Origin: Egibacter rhizosphaerae
GTDB lineage: Bacteria > Actinomycetota > Nitriliruptoria > Euzebyales > Egibacteraceae
Reading direction: 5' to 3'
DNA: 64,000 bases
Assembly: GCF_004322855.1 (NCBI RefSeq)
Contig: NZ_CP036402.1
Span: 3,224,001-3,288,000, forward strand
A program made the position numbers and the translations under genes. A model generated the notes under the pieces. That model did not search any database. It had not been told where the DNA came from and worked only from the letters and a program-made list of their open reading frames with translations. Shown piece after piece: positions 1 to 7,935 of the stretch (position 1 is the stretch's first letter; the number at the start of each line of letters is the position of its first letter).

Positions 1-1
1 C

Positions 2-1348
2 GACCTGCAGGCCGCGACGCTCGCGCTGCTCCTGGTCGTGGGATCGGGGCTGCTCGTCAGCGTTCTCCCGGGGCTGCGGGGGATGCTGCGCTGGCGGGTC
101 GTGCTCATCGGCGGCGGCATGTCCGTCGTGCTGTGGCTGATCGTCGGGCTGATCGCCGGCGCGGTGAGCCTCGACCCCACCGCCGAGAGGGAACTGGCGC
201 TCGAGGCGACCGCTCGGCCGGGCTACCACATCGTCGGGGCCGCGCTCGTCTGGGTCGTCGCGTGGGCCGTCACGTGGGTCCGGGAGTTCCGCCTCGTGCT
301 GTGGGGTCTGCTGGGTCTCGCCGGGGCGGCGTGGCTGCTCGGGATGCTGTTGGTCTTCGAGGAGCTCGAGGGCGCCGCGGGCAGCGCCGTCACTGCTCTG
401 GGCGGCCTGCTCCTGAGCGTGAACGCGGCCGTGGTCGCGCCGCTGTGGCCGGTCGGTGCGCCCGTCGAGGTGTACGGCGTGCAGGAGGGCTTCTTCTCGG
501 TCGCCGCCGACCATCCGTGGCTGTGGCTGCTGCCGGTGCTGACGCTCGCCCTCGTCGCCGTGTGGGGCTGGGTCGCCGAAGTGGGCACGTCCATTCGGCA
601 GTTTTGGATCTTCACGGGCATCCGCTTCGGCGTCGCATGGATCGGCATGTCGGTGCTGCTCGGTCTGGGTGGTGTCGAGCTCGCCGCCTCCGGTGACCCC
701 GTGAACGCCACCGGCGGGCTGAGCGGAGCGGTCGATCCTCAGGTGTCCGGCCTGCCGTTCTCTGTCTTCCTGCAGGTGGTACTGCTGGTCGCGATCGCCA
801 GTGCCGTCGCCTACGCGAGGGCGGTCAACGACAGCACCAACTCGTGGGCGACGCTGCCGAACCTCGATCTCGGTGAGTCCGACCAGTCCCCGGGGCAGTT
901 CGCGTCGTCGGTGGCGCGCGCCGCCCGCGACTCGGCTCGAACCGCGCTGGACACCGACGTGTCCCAGGGCAGCCACGGCCAGCAGCCGCCGCCCCCGCCG
1001 CCGGGTGGCCAGCCGCCGCCACCTCCGCCGCCGGGTGGCCAGCCGCCGCCCCCGCCGCCGGCGGGTCAGCAGCCGCCGCCCCCGCCGCCGGCGGGTCAGC
1101 AGCCGCCGCCCCCGCCTCCCAGCCAAGAGGCGCCGCCGCCTCCGCCGAGTCAGCCGCCGGCACCCGGCCACCCACCGGCTAGTGACCCAACCTCGGAGCT
1201 GCCCGCCGAGCCCGACGTCGGGCCGGACTCGAGCGGGACGCCCGACGAGGCCGTGAGCACCGGCCCGCCCGAGGGTCGTAGTTGCCCGAACTGCGGCAAG
1301 ACCTCCAAGGGCAAGTTCTGTGGCGGGTGCGGGACGCAGCTCGCGTAG
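2..1348 (+). CDS. polytopic membrane protein, poly-proline linker, C-terminal zinc ribbon (5' partial)
   Basis: The frame is open to the left edge, so the true start is probably outside the window; the first possible internal start is GTG at 38. The first ~270 residues hold about six or seven hydrophobic segments, followed by a soluble stretch and a proline-rich linker of PPPPPP blocks separated by GGQ/AGQQ. The protein ends in a CPNCG...CGGCG zinc ribbon, which should be cytosolic. The layout mirrors the minus-strand neighbours, where the zinc ribbon is N-terminal instead. Function is unknown; the ribbon and linker suggest protein interaction. It is convergent with the next gene, and the stop codon lies inside a tandem repeat. 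Confidence 0.75.
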   Translation, partial: DLQAATLALLLVVGSGLLVSVLPGLRGMLRWRVVLIGGGMSVVLWLIVGLIAGAVSLDPTAERELALEATARPGYHIVGAALVWVVAWAVTWVREFRLVLWGLLGLAGAAWLLGMLLVFEELEGAAGSAVTALGGLLLSVNAAVVAPLWPVGAPVEVYGVQEGFFSVAADHPWLWLLPVLTLALVAVWGWVAEVGTSIRQFWIFTGIRFGVAWIGMSVLLGLGGVELAASGDPVNATGGLSGAVDPQVSGLPFSVFLQVVLLVAIASAVAYARAVNDSTNSWATLPNLDLGESDQSPGQFASSVARAARDSARTALDTDVSQGSHGQQPPPPPPGGQPPPPPPPGGQPPPPPPAGQQPPPPPPAGQQPPPPPPSQEAPPPPPSQPPAPGHPPASDPTSELPAEPDVGPDSSGTPDEAVSTGPPEGRSCPNCGKTSKGKFCGGCGTQLA

Positions 1349-1400
1349 CCCCCAGCTCGCGTAGCCCGCGGCTCGCGTAGCGCGCAGCTCGCGTAGCCCG
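1337..1400. repeat. 4 x 16-bp tandem repeat over the stop codon
   Basis: Four near-identical 16-bp units of the form CAGCTCGCGTAGCCCS start at 1337, 1353, 1369 and 1385. The first unit contains the TAG stop of the upstream gene and each later unit repeats the TAG. Sixteen is not a multiple of three, so the repeat is not a protein repeat. Confidence 0.85.
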
Positions 1401-1453
1401 CAGCCCACGCGAACTGGGTGGGGCGGCCCGCCCACCGGGAAGCACCGGGAAGC

Positions 1454-1509
1454 GCAGCTCAGTCCGTGCAGCTCAGCCCGTGCAGCTCAGCCCGTGCAGC
1501 TCAGCCCGG
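1454..1509. repeat. 4 x 14-bp tandem repeat over the convergent stop codon
   Basis: Four 14-bp units of the form GCAGCTCAGYCCGK start at 1454, 1468, 1482 and 1496. On the minus strand each unit carries a TGA, and the last unit provides the stop of the 1501-3141 gene. Confidence 0.8.
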
Positions 1510-3141
1510 GCACGGAGTGTGGACGGCCCCGTTGTCGGCGTCGTCGGGAATCCCGTCGATGCGCCACGACCCGTCCTCGGCCACGAGCAGGTGCTCGATC
1601 TCCCACACCGAGCACGTCTCGCCCGGCTCGGGGGCGTGCTCCTCGCCGGGGTGCTGCAGGCTCACGAACTCGATCCGCGCGACCAGGTCCGGGCTGCGGT
1701 CGGTCAACGCCACCAACTGCGGGTCGGTGGGGTAGTGGGTGGTCTGCACTCCCTGGGCGAATCCGTCGAACGTGTTGGCGTCACGCCAGGACGAGCTGTA
1801 CCGCGCGTAGGCGAGGTCGAGCTCCCGGCGGTTGATCCCCCCGAAGTAGTCCCGGTACATGGCGGCGACGGCCTCGGTCTCGTCGTGCGCGAGGGCCTCA
1901 TCGACGACCACGTCGAGGTCACGCTCGGGACGCTCGGGGTCGTCGCACGTCTCGAACTCGATCGGCTCGACGCCGTCGTCGGAGGCGGTCAGGGCCTGGT
2001 CGATCATGCCGGTGTCGGCGACGGCCGTGGGGTCGCCCGTGCTCGTCGCGATCCCCCGCAGCTGCCCGTCCCGATCGACGATCGGGGCGCCGCGATCCCG
2101 CGCCTCGGTGCTCAGCGGCAGGGTGTTCAGGTCCCCGCCGTCGGCCTCGAGTGGGTCGGGTGCCACGCGTCCGTCACCGAGCCGCAGGAGCGCCAGGTGC
2201 GGGTCGTCGGGATCGGGATCGTCGGCGAGGGACAGGGCATCCTCGGCCGAGCCGGGACGGTCGAGGACGGCGACCCCGCTCGCGTCGTCGACGTGGCGAG
2301 CCCGGGTCTGGGCCACGGTGTCGTCGCCGAGTTCGAGCACCAGCACCATCGCGCGCTCGGTGATCCGGGTCTCCGTGAGCACCCCGTCGTCCGTCACGAC
2401 GGCGGTCCCGAGCGTGTGGCCCGAACCGCACGACAGCGCGGCCACCGACACGATGGAGCCGGCGGCGTCGTCCGCGACGGCCTCGAAGTCGGGCGGGACG
2501 TCGAGGTCCTCCGCCTCCCCCTCGTCGTCGTCGTCGTCCTCCCCCTCCTGCTCGGGCTCGTCGTCGCCGACCGCTCCGTCGTCGGGCTCGGCTGGCGCGG
2601 GGTCGGGGTCGTCGTCCGCGTCGTCGGTGTCCGATGCGTCGGTGGTGGCTGGCTCCGGCTCCTCGGGCTCACCGCCGCCGAACAGGGACCACGCGGCGAC
2701 GCCGCCGCCGGTCAGCGCGAGCAGCAGGACGACCACCGGCACGATCCAGGGCACACGCCGCGAGCCCCGACGCGATGGACCGGTCTCCCATTCGAACTCC
2801 TGTGCAGGGCCGTCGATTGGGGGAGGTGGCGGCGGAGGCGGTCCTGCGCCGGTCGGGGGCGGCGGAGGCCGTGTACCCCCCGTGTTCGGGGGCGGTGGAG
2901 GCGGTCCTGCGCCGGTCGGGGGCGGCGGAGGCGGTGCGCCCCCGCCCGGTGGGGGCGGTGGCGGTGGTGCGCCTGGACCGGCCCCCGGGGGAGGGGGCGG
3001 AGGCGGATCCTCGGGGAGGCGCTGGGTGCCGGCGGACGAGGCCGGGTCGCCTGCCGGACCCTCCGCCACCGCGGTCCCGCAGCCGGTGCAGAAGCGCTCG
3101 TCCTCGCCCAGTCGGGTTCCGCACTGCTCGCAGAACGCCAT
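1501..3141 (-). CDS. zinc-ribbon/poly-proline membrane protein with pseudo-trypsin and NTF2-like domains
   Basis: 546 aa. ATG at 3141 is chosen because AAAGGAGG lies just upstream and the protein then begins with the zinc ribbon (CEQCG...CTGCG, residues 4-22). A poly-proline linker (45-110), a transmembrane helix (131-154) and a strongly acidic stretch (158-214) follow. Residues ~225-390 resemble a trypsin-2/HtrA-type protease, but the positions aligning with His, Asp and Ser appear to be R259, G289 and R350, so it is probably catalytically dead. Residues ~420-546 look like an NTF2-like ligand-binding fold. The ribbon should be cytosolic and the last two domains extracellular. It follows the PQQ-propeller gene at 131 bp and may share its operon. 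The role is unknown; sensing or scaffolding is inferred. Confidence 0.75.
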   Translation of the reverse strand: MAFCEQCGTRLGEDERFCTGCGTAVAEGPAGDPASSAGTQRLPEDPPPPPPPGAGPGAPPPPPPPGGGAPPPPPPTGAGPPPPPPNTGGTRPPPPPTGAGPPPPPPPPIDGPAQEFEWETGPSRRGSRRVPWIVPVVVLLLALTGGGVAAWSLFGGGEPEEPEPATTDASDTDDADDDPDPAPAEPDDGAVGDDEPEQEGEDDDDDEGEAEDLDVPPDFEAVADDAAGSIVSVAALSCGSGHTLGTAVVTDDGVLTETRITERAMVLVLELGDDTVAQTRARHVDDASGVAVLDRPGSAEDALSLADDPDPDDPHLALLRLGDGRVAPDPLEADGGDLNTLPLSTEARDRGAPIVDRDGQLRGIATSTGDPTAVADTGMIDQALTASDDGVEPIEFETCDDPERPERDLDVVVDEALAHDETEAVAAMYRDYFGGINRRELDLAYARYSSSWRDANTFDGFAQGVQTTHYPTDPQLVALTDRSPDLVARIEFVSLQHPGEEHAPEPGETCSVWEIEHLLVAEDGSWRIDGIPDDADNGAVHTPCPG

Positions 3142-3272
3142 CCCGCCTCCTTTCGGTGTTCGCTGTGAGGGTGGTGGTCGCTGTAGTGGGTCTTGGTGAG
3201 GGTTCGTCGCGCTGGTTCGCCGAACAGCCACGAAAGCGACGGACCCCGGTGGGGTCGAGTGCGTAGCGGTGA

Positions 3273-4679
3273 CTACTCGAAGGCCGCCACCTCGACATCG
3301 CCGTCCTCGGTCACGCCGGCCACGTGGATCCGACCGTCGCGGACGGTGACGTCGTTCGTCCACGCCCAGTCGACCGCGTCGAGCGTGAGCGACCACCGTT
3401 CGTCCCCGGTGTCGCTGTCGATGGCGAACAGGCGGGGCGCGTCGCCGCCGGAGACGACGCCCACCAGCGTCGTCTCGACCCCGGTGACCGCGGAGATGCT
3501 GCCGTCCGGCAGTTCGGGCGTGGCCTCCCACTGCTGCTCCCCGTCGGCCGGGTCGATCCCTACCAGGCGGCCCGCGGCCCACTCCTCCCAGACCAGCGTG
3601 TCGCCGACCGCAGTGAGCTGCCCGTCGTCGGGCCCGGGCGACGTGGACCAGCGCTCCTCGCCGCTGTCGATCGACACCGCGACCACCTCGTGGGCGGTGG
3701 TGTCGCCGACATCGCGCGACAATGCGGCGAATACCGTGTTGCCGAGCACCGGGGTCGCGCCGGCGGTGAAGCGGTGGTCGGCCATGCCACGGCCGCTGAG
3801 CGCGTAGTGCCATCGCTCCTCACCACTCTCCCCCGAGAGCGCGACGAGTTCGGGTCCCGCGCCACGATCGAGGCGGAGGAACGCCGTGTCCTCCGCTGCC
3901 GCGAACGTGTTGAACTGGAAGGCCGGGTCGAAGTCGCCGAGGTGCTGCTCCCAACGGTCCTCGCCGGTGTTGAGATCGACGCGGGCGATGCGCTCGCCGA
4001 AGCCGTCCTGGTCCGTGCGGTGCATGAGCACGTCGGTGTCGACCATCACCAGCGGGGTTGCGTCGTCCGGCTCGCTCCACCGGTGCTCGCCGTCGAACCC
4101 GACGGCGCCCCGGGCGTGCACGACGCCGTTGTGGACCCACAGCTCAGGGCCCTGCGGGTCCACCGTTTCGGACCCGTGGATGTCCCCGCTGTCGGGGTCG
4201 AGGCGGTGCAGCCGTCCGTCATGGGTGCGCGCGAACAGCTGGCCGCCGACGGACACCAGGTTGGCCCACGGCTCAGGGGACTCGCCGGGGCCGACGTCGA
4301 GCTCGGCGGTCCAGACCGGTTCGGCGGAGGGCTCGCCGGGCGCGGGCCCCGGCTCGGCGATGGAGCCGTCCGGGTTGTAGCCGTACATCGACGACCGTGG
4401 GTCGGCGTTGGCGAGGTGGGCGCTCCCGCCGGGCACGGCCCAGACGACCACGAGCACGGCCAGGAGCGCGACGACGATGACACCGCCGAGGAGCAGCGCG
4501 CCACGTCCCCCCGCGGGCAACCCCTTGTCGGCCGCCGTGCGCCCGGCCCCGCCGCCCGCGCCCGGCCCCGTCGCATCGGCAGGCTGTGCCCGGTGCGTCG
4601 GGTCGGGGTGCTGTTCGGGCGGGTACCAGTTGCCGTCGCTGGCCTGCCACCAGCCCGCCTCGGGTGTCGTTCCCGCCAT
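3273..4679 (-). CDS. DUF2510-TM-PQQ-like beta-propeller protein
   Basis: 468 aa. Residues ~9-27 form a DUF2510 module (GWWQASDGNWYPPEQHPDP), followed by a transmembrane helix (about 60-82). The rest is a PQQ-like/BamB-type beta-propeller with repeated 'sGeerW' blade motifs (GEDRWEQHL, GEERWHYAL, GEERWSTSP, GEQQWEATP, GDERWSLTL). The propeller should be extracellular. Such propellers usually bind proteins or peptides; no catalytic site is visible. The gene starts 9 bp after the stop of the upstream zinc-ribbon gene, so the two are probably co-transcribed. Confidence 0.85.
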   Translation of the reverse strand: MAGTTPEAGWWQASDGNWYPPEQHPDPTHRAQPADATGPGAGGGAGRTAADKGLPAGGRGALLLGGVIVVALLAVLVVVWAVPGGSAHLANADPRSSMYGYNPDGSIAEPGPAPGEPSAEPVWTAELDVGPGESPEPWANLVSVGGQLFARTHDGRLHRLDPDSGDIHGSETVDPQGPELWVHNGVVHARGAVGFDGEHRWSEPDDATPLVMVDTDVLMHRTDQDGFGERIARVDLNTGEDRWEQHLGDFDPAFQFNTFAAAEDTAFLRLDRGAGPELVALSGESGEERWHYALSGRGMADHRFTAGATPVLGNTVFAALSRDVGDTTAHEVVAVSIDSGEERWSTSPGPDDGQLTAVGDTLVWEEWAAGRLVGIDPADGEQQWEATPELPDGSISAVTGVETTLVGVVSGGDAPRLFAIDSDTGDERWSLTLDAVDWAWTNDVTVRDGRIHVAGVTEDGDVEVAAFE

Positions 4680-4688
4680 CGCCTGCCC

Positions 4689-5996
4689 CTACCGCTCGTC
4701 CGGCAGTGTTCTGACCGCGTCCCAGTAGGCGTCGATCTCGTTCGGGGGGTAGACCGTGCCGCAGGGGATCCCGTCACCGGAGGCGTCCATGCGGTCGGGC
4801 TGGCCCTCGCGGTGCCAGTAGGCGACGGCCTCCTGGTAGCCGAAGCCGGGCGCGTCGACGTCGGCGCAGAACTGCCCGCTGCCTCCCGCCCCGTCGACGA
4901 CCTCGTCGAGGTCGGGAGGGGAGCCCGGGCCGGTCCACGGCAACGCGACGTGCTCCCCGTCCGCGTCGTGGATGCTCACGAGGACGGCGTCGCTCGTCAC
5001 GTCCGTCCCCGGGTCGGCGTCGACGATCTCGCACGTGTAGAGGTCGCCGGCGACGAACCGGTCGAGCTCGGGACAGTCGACCCGGAGCTGTTCGCCGGGG
5101 AACTCCTCGTCCTCGAGCCGTCGGGTGACCGCCTCGCCGAGCGGCGTGGAGGCGGTGGCTTCGAGCCGCCAGAGCACGGTTCGGCCCTGCCCGTCGGCCA
5201 TCTCCACGGTGTGGGTGGGGGACTGGGCCTCGTCGAGTTCGACGCCGTCGGGCAGGGTTTCGGGATCCAGCTCGACGTCGTAGGTCCCGGCGCCGGGGAG
5301 GTCGAGCTCCCACCCCCCGTCGTCGTCGGTGGAGGTGGACGCGACCTCGGTCCCGTCCTGTTCGAAGACGGTGACACGCGCCCCGCCGACCGGGTCGCCG
5401 TCGGCTCGGAGCGTCCCCCGGGCGGTGGCCTCGCCCTCGGCGTCGTCCGGCTCTCCGAGCCCTTCGAGGCCGTCGTCGGGCTCCTCGTCGTCGCTGGGCT
5501 CCTCGTCGTCGGCGGCGGTTTCGGCGTCCTCCGGTTCGGCGTCCTCCGGTTCGGCGTCGGCAGCCGCGTCGGGTTCGTCCGGATCGGAGGCCTCGTCGTC
5601 GGCGACCGGCACGGGCTCCTCGTCGTCGGAGCCGGGCAGCAGCGACACGTCGGTGAACAGCGTCAGCGCCGCGACCGTTGCGGCGCCGATGACCGCGAGG
5701 AGCAGCAGGCTCGCCGCCACGAGCCCAGCGCGCGAGCGTCGTGGCGTCTCCTCCCCGACGTCACTCGACCACCCGGCACCGCCGGGGCCGGCTGCCGTCC
5801 CCGTGGCCGGAGGGGGCGGCGCGGCGCGTCCCGGAGGCGCGGGAGGGGGCGGTCCCGCGTCAGGTGGCGGAGGCGGCGGGGCAGACTCACCCTCCGGCGG
5901 CGGCGGGGCATCTGCGACCGGTTGGCCGCACTGCTCGCAGAACCGTTGCTCCCCCGAGAGCTGTTCCCCGCACCCACGGCACGCGTCGGCGCCCAT
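4689..5996 (-). CDS. zinc-ribbon/poly-proline membrane protein with carboxypeptidase-regulatory-like domain
   Basis: 435 aa. The N-terminus is a zinc ribbon (CRGCG...CEQCG, residues 6-23), followed by a proline-rich linker (31-65), a transmembrane helix (about 90-114) and an acidic linker (123-185). The extracellular part begins with a carboxypeptidase-regulatory/Ig-like beta-sandwich (TARGTLRADGDPVGGARVTV). A DUF4333-like region with paired cysteines (VDCPELD...YTCEIVDA) comes next. The C-terminal module YWHREG...DASGDGIPC resembles excalibur-type calcium-binding ends of secreted actinobacterial proteins. It is the first gene of the 5996-to-3273 operon. No enzymatic function is apparent. Confidence 0.8.
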   Translation of the reverse strand: MGADACRGCGEQLSGEQRFCEQCGQPVADAPPPPEGESAPPPPPPDAGPPPPAPPGRAAPPPPATGTAAGPGGAGWSSDVGEETPRRSRAGLVAASLLLLAVIGAATVAALTLFTDVSLLPGSDDEEPVPVADDEASDPDEPDAAADAEPEDAEPEDAETAADDEEPSDDEEPDDGLEGLGEPDDAEGEATARGTLRADGDPVGGARVTVFEQDGTEVASTSTDDDGGWELDLPGAGTYDVELDPETLPDGVELDEAQSPTHTVEMADGQGRTVLWRLEATASTPLGEAVTRRLEDEEFPGEQLRVDCPELDRFVAGDLYTCEIVDADPGTDVTSDAVLVSIHDADGEHVALPWTGPGSPPDLDEVVDGAGGSGQFCADVDAPGFGYQEAVAYWHREGQPDRMDASGDGIPCGTVYPPNEIDAYWDAVRTLPDER

Positions 5997-6167
5997 GTGT
6001 CACCCGCCCCCTGTCGATCCCGTCCTGCCCCGCCGGTCGGCCTTCCGCCGTCGTGGTCAAGTGTGGCAGACCGGGCGATCCCGGGGGCACGGGCGGGCCG
6101 GGTGGGCACAAGCTCCTGTGTCGATTGCATTGGGATAAGACCAGGATGAGCAGGAGTGCCGCGTTGC

Positions 6168-7439
6168 CTACGCGCCCAAGAGCGCGAGAGGAACGACGGC
6201 TACCCCGTCCGCTCGTCGGTAAGCCTGCGGTCCCGAGTTCAGTACGACCTTGTCGAGGACGCGGTTCCCGATCTGCTCCTCGAGCCAGTTCAAGTGCCGG
6301 ACGTCGGAATCGTCGACTGTCGTGGACAGCTTTACCTCGATCGCGACGACGTCACCGCCTCCGGTCTCGACGATGAGGTCGACTTCGTGCTCGCCGCCAT
6401 AGGTACGGAGATGCGACACCGTCGCCTCGCTGTGCTGGGCGAACACACGCACCGATAGTGCCCCCAGCGACTCGAAGAACCCACCGAGCAGAACGCCATC
6501 CCGCGGCAGGGTCACGCCGCCGCTGTCACCGGCGAGGAGCGCCTTGGCGTCCAGACCGAGGAGGCGCACTGCGAGGGCTGGATCGGCAAGGTGATGCTTC
6601 GGCGTCTGCGTGAGTCGATGAAGGTGGGTGGATCCGGGGTGCCAGGCGGGTAGTGGATCGAGGATGCGCAGGTCGGTGAGGGCGTCGATGTAGGGCGAGG
6701 TCGTCGTCTTCGCTGGCTTCTCCCCATGGCCGTGAGTTGCGGCATCCCTCACCTTTTCATAGGAGACCGCTTCTGCGGCTGCGGCGGCGTAGGCAGTAAA
6801 CCAGGCACGGAGTTTGGACGGGCTTCTGATCCTGTGTCCTACCTCACCGACGTCGCGGTCGATGATCCTGTCGAGGTAACCGTCGAGCTGCGTACGAAGC
6901 GCTCGCCCGGAGTGCTCGCGCAGCCCAGGGAACCCGGACCAGATGATCTCGTGCGTGTAGTTGCTCATCGAAAGGCTAGTCGTGCCGGTCACTGGCCCAC
7001 GGGTGCCGGTGAGCAGCTCGGCGAGGCTCACGGTCGGCTCGTAGTCGCTCCGCTCTGGAAGCGTCATCGGGCGCATCCTCGCGGTGACGATCCGCGCGGC
7101 GCCGGAGTGGGTGGTGGTTCGTGACGCTGCAGATCCAGTCAACACGAACGTGCCGGGAGCCGCGTCAGCGTCCACGGCGCGCTTGACGACGTCCCACACC
7201 GCAGGGAACAGCTGCCACTCGTCGATCAATATCGGCGGTGGGTCCTTCGTGACGATGGTTGGGTCGGCCTGGATGATCTGAAGCTGAGCTGGGTCGTCCA
7301 GCCGCCAGACGCTCTGCGCGCGCCGGAGCGCCGTCTCGGTCTTTCCCACGCCCTTTGGCCCGTCGAGCATGACGGCAGGCAACTGCGGCAGAACCTCGTC
7401 GAGCTCGTCATCGACGACGCGACGGATATAGCCGGCCAT
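6168..7439 (-). CDS. AAA ATPase with DUF4143 domain
   Basis: 423 aa. Walker A GPKGVGKT (27-34) and Walker B ILIDEWQ (70-76) define the AAA_14 ATPase module. The C-terminal DUF4143 domain includes a PD-(D/E)xK-like EVDLIVETGGGDVVAIEVKLS stretch, split here as EVDLIVE and AIEVK. Family members are widespread, often in accessory DNA, with unsettled function; DNA-linked nuclease/ATPase roles have been proposed. A second, divergent family member sits at 62846-64000. The upstream DNA holds a 4 x 23-bp tandem repeat starting 54 bp from the ATG, which could regulate it. Confidence 0.9.
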   Translation of the reverse strand: MAGYIRRVVDDELDEVLPQLPAVMLDGPKGVGKTETALRRAQSVWRLDDPAQLQIIQADPTIVTKDPPPILIDEWQLFPAVWDVVKRAVDADAAPGTFVLTGSAASRTTTHSGAARIVTARMRPMTLPERSDYEPTVSLAELLTGTRGPVTGTTSLSMSNYTHEIIWSGFPGLREHSGRALRTQLDGYLDRIIDRDVGEVGHRIRSPSKLRAWFTAYAAAAAEAVSYEKVRDAATHGHGEKPAKTTTSPYIDALTDLRILDPLPAWHPGSTHLHRLTQTPKHHLADPALAVRLLGLDAKALLAGDSGGVTLPRDGVLLGGFFESLGALSVRVFAQHSEATVSHLRTYGGEHEVDLIVETGGGDVVAIEVKLSTTVDDSDVRHLNWLEEQIGNRVLDKVVLNSGPQAYRRADGVAVVPLALLGA

Positions 7440-7492
7440 GTACCCCCTCTCTGGTAACTCAGAGGGACAGTCCGGTGCACTGACTCGCTACG

Positions 7493-7584
7493 CTACCATC
7501 CATCGAACATTTGCACTACCATCCATCGAACATTTGCACTACCATCCATCGAACGTCTGCGCTGCCATCCATCGAACGTCTGCA
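7493..7584. repeat. 4 x 23-bp direct tandem repeat upstream of the DUF4143 gene
   Basis: Units begin at 7493, 7516, 7539 and 7562 with the core CTACCATCCATCGAAC. The first two are identical; units 3 and 4 differ at a few bases. The AT content is clearly above the surroundings. The position directly upstream of the divergently read ATPase start suggests an iteron-like operator or regulatory array. Confidence 0.92.
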
Positions 7585-7712
7585 CTACTGGGACGCAGCC
7601 CCAGCGGGGTCCGCGGCCCGTGAAAGCTCGTGAAGGCAAGCCGCCCTCCTGTCGAACGAGAGGAGTACGCGCTGAGGCCCAGGGTCCCACTCACAGGGCT
7701 CTGGGCGAGGCG

Positions 7713-7758
7713 CATCGGTAGGCGCCTCTCCACCGGTCCCGCTTCCTGCCTACCCCTT
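7713..7758. repeat. solo copy of the 46-bp terminal inverted repeat
   Basis: Read on the minus strand it begins AAGGGGTAGGCAGGAAGCGG and continues through GGGACCGGTGGA to GGCGCCTACC. It closely matches both ends of the 47265-48437 cassette and has the orientation of that cassette's right end. No left partner was found between 1 and 7712, so it is a solo end or the right end of an element extending beyond the window. DNA from 7585 to 7935 otherwise shows no gene; GTGAC...GTCAC (7760-7774) is a possible operator. Confidence 0.8.
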
Positions 7759-7935
7759 CGTGACAATATCGTCACTTTCAGCGTGGAGGCCCTATCGTGA
7801 CTGTCCTGTCACACGCGCACAGATCCCCCGTACCCCACCATGCGGGACCATGCCCACGACCCTGATGATGGCGGCCATGAGCCCTCGACGAGCGGCGGCC
7901 TGCGCCGGTCCGGCCGCGACGGAGGCAGCCGGCCG

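Noticed and set aside
1000-1150. Proline-codon repeats as a DNA element
   Set aside because: The GCCGCC-rich repeats are explained by the encoded poly-proline linker.
7493-7584. CRISPR array
   Set aside because: The 23-bp units are contiguous with no spacers.
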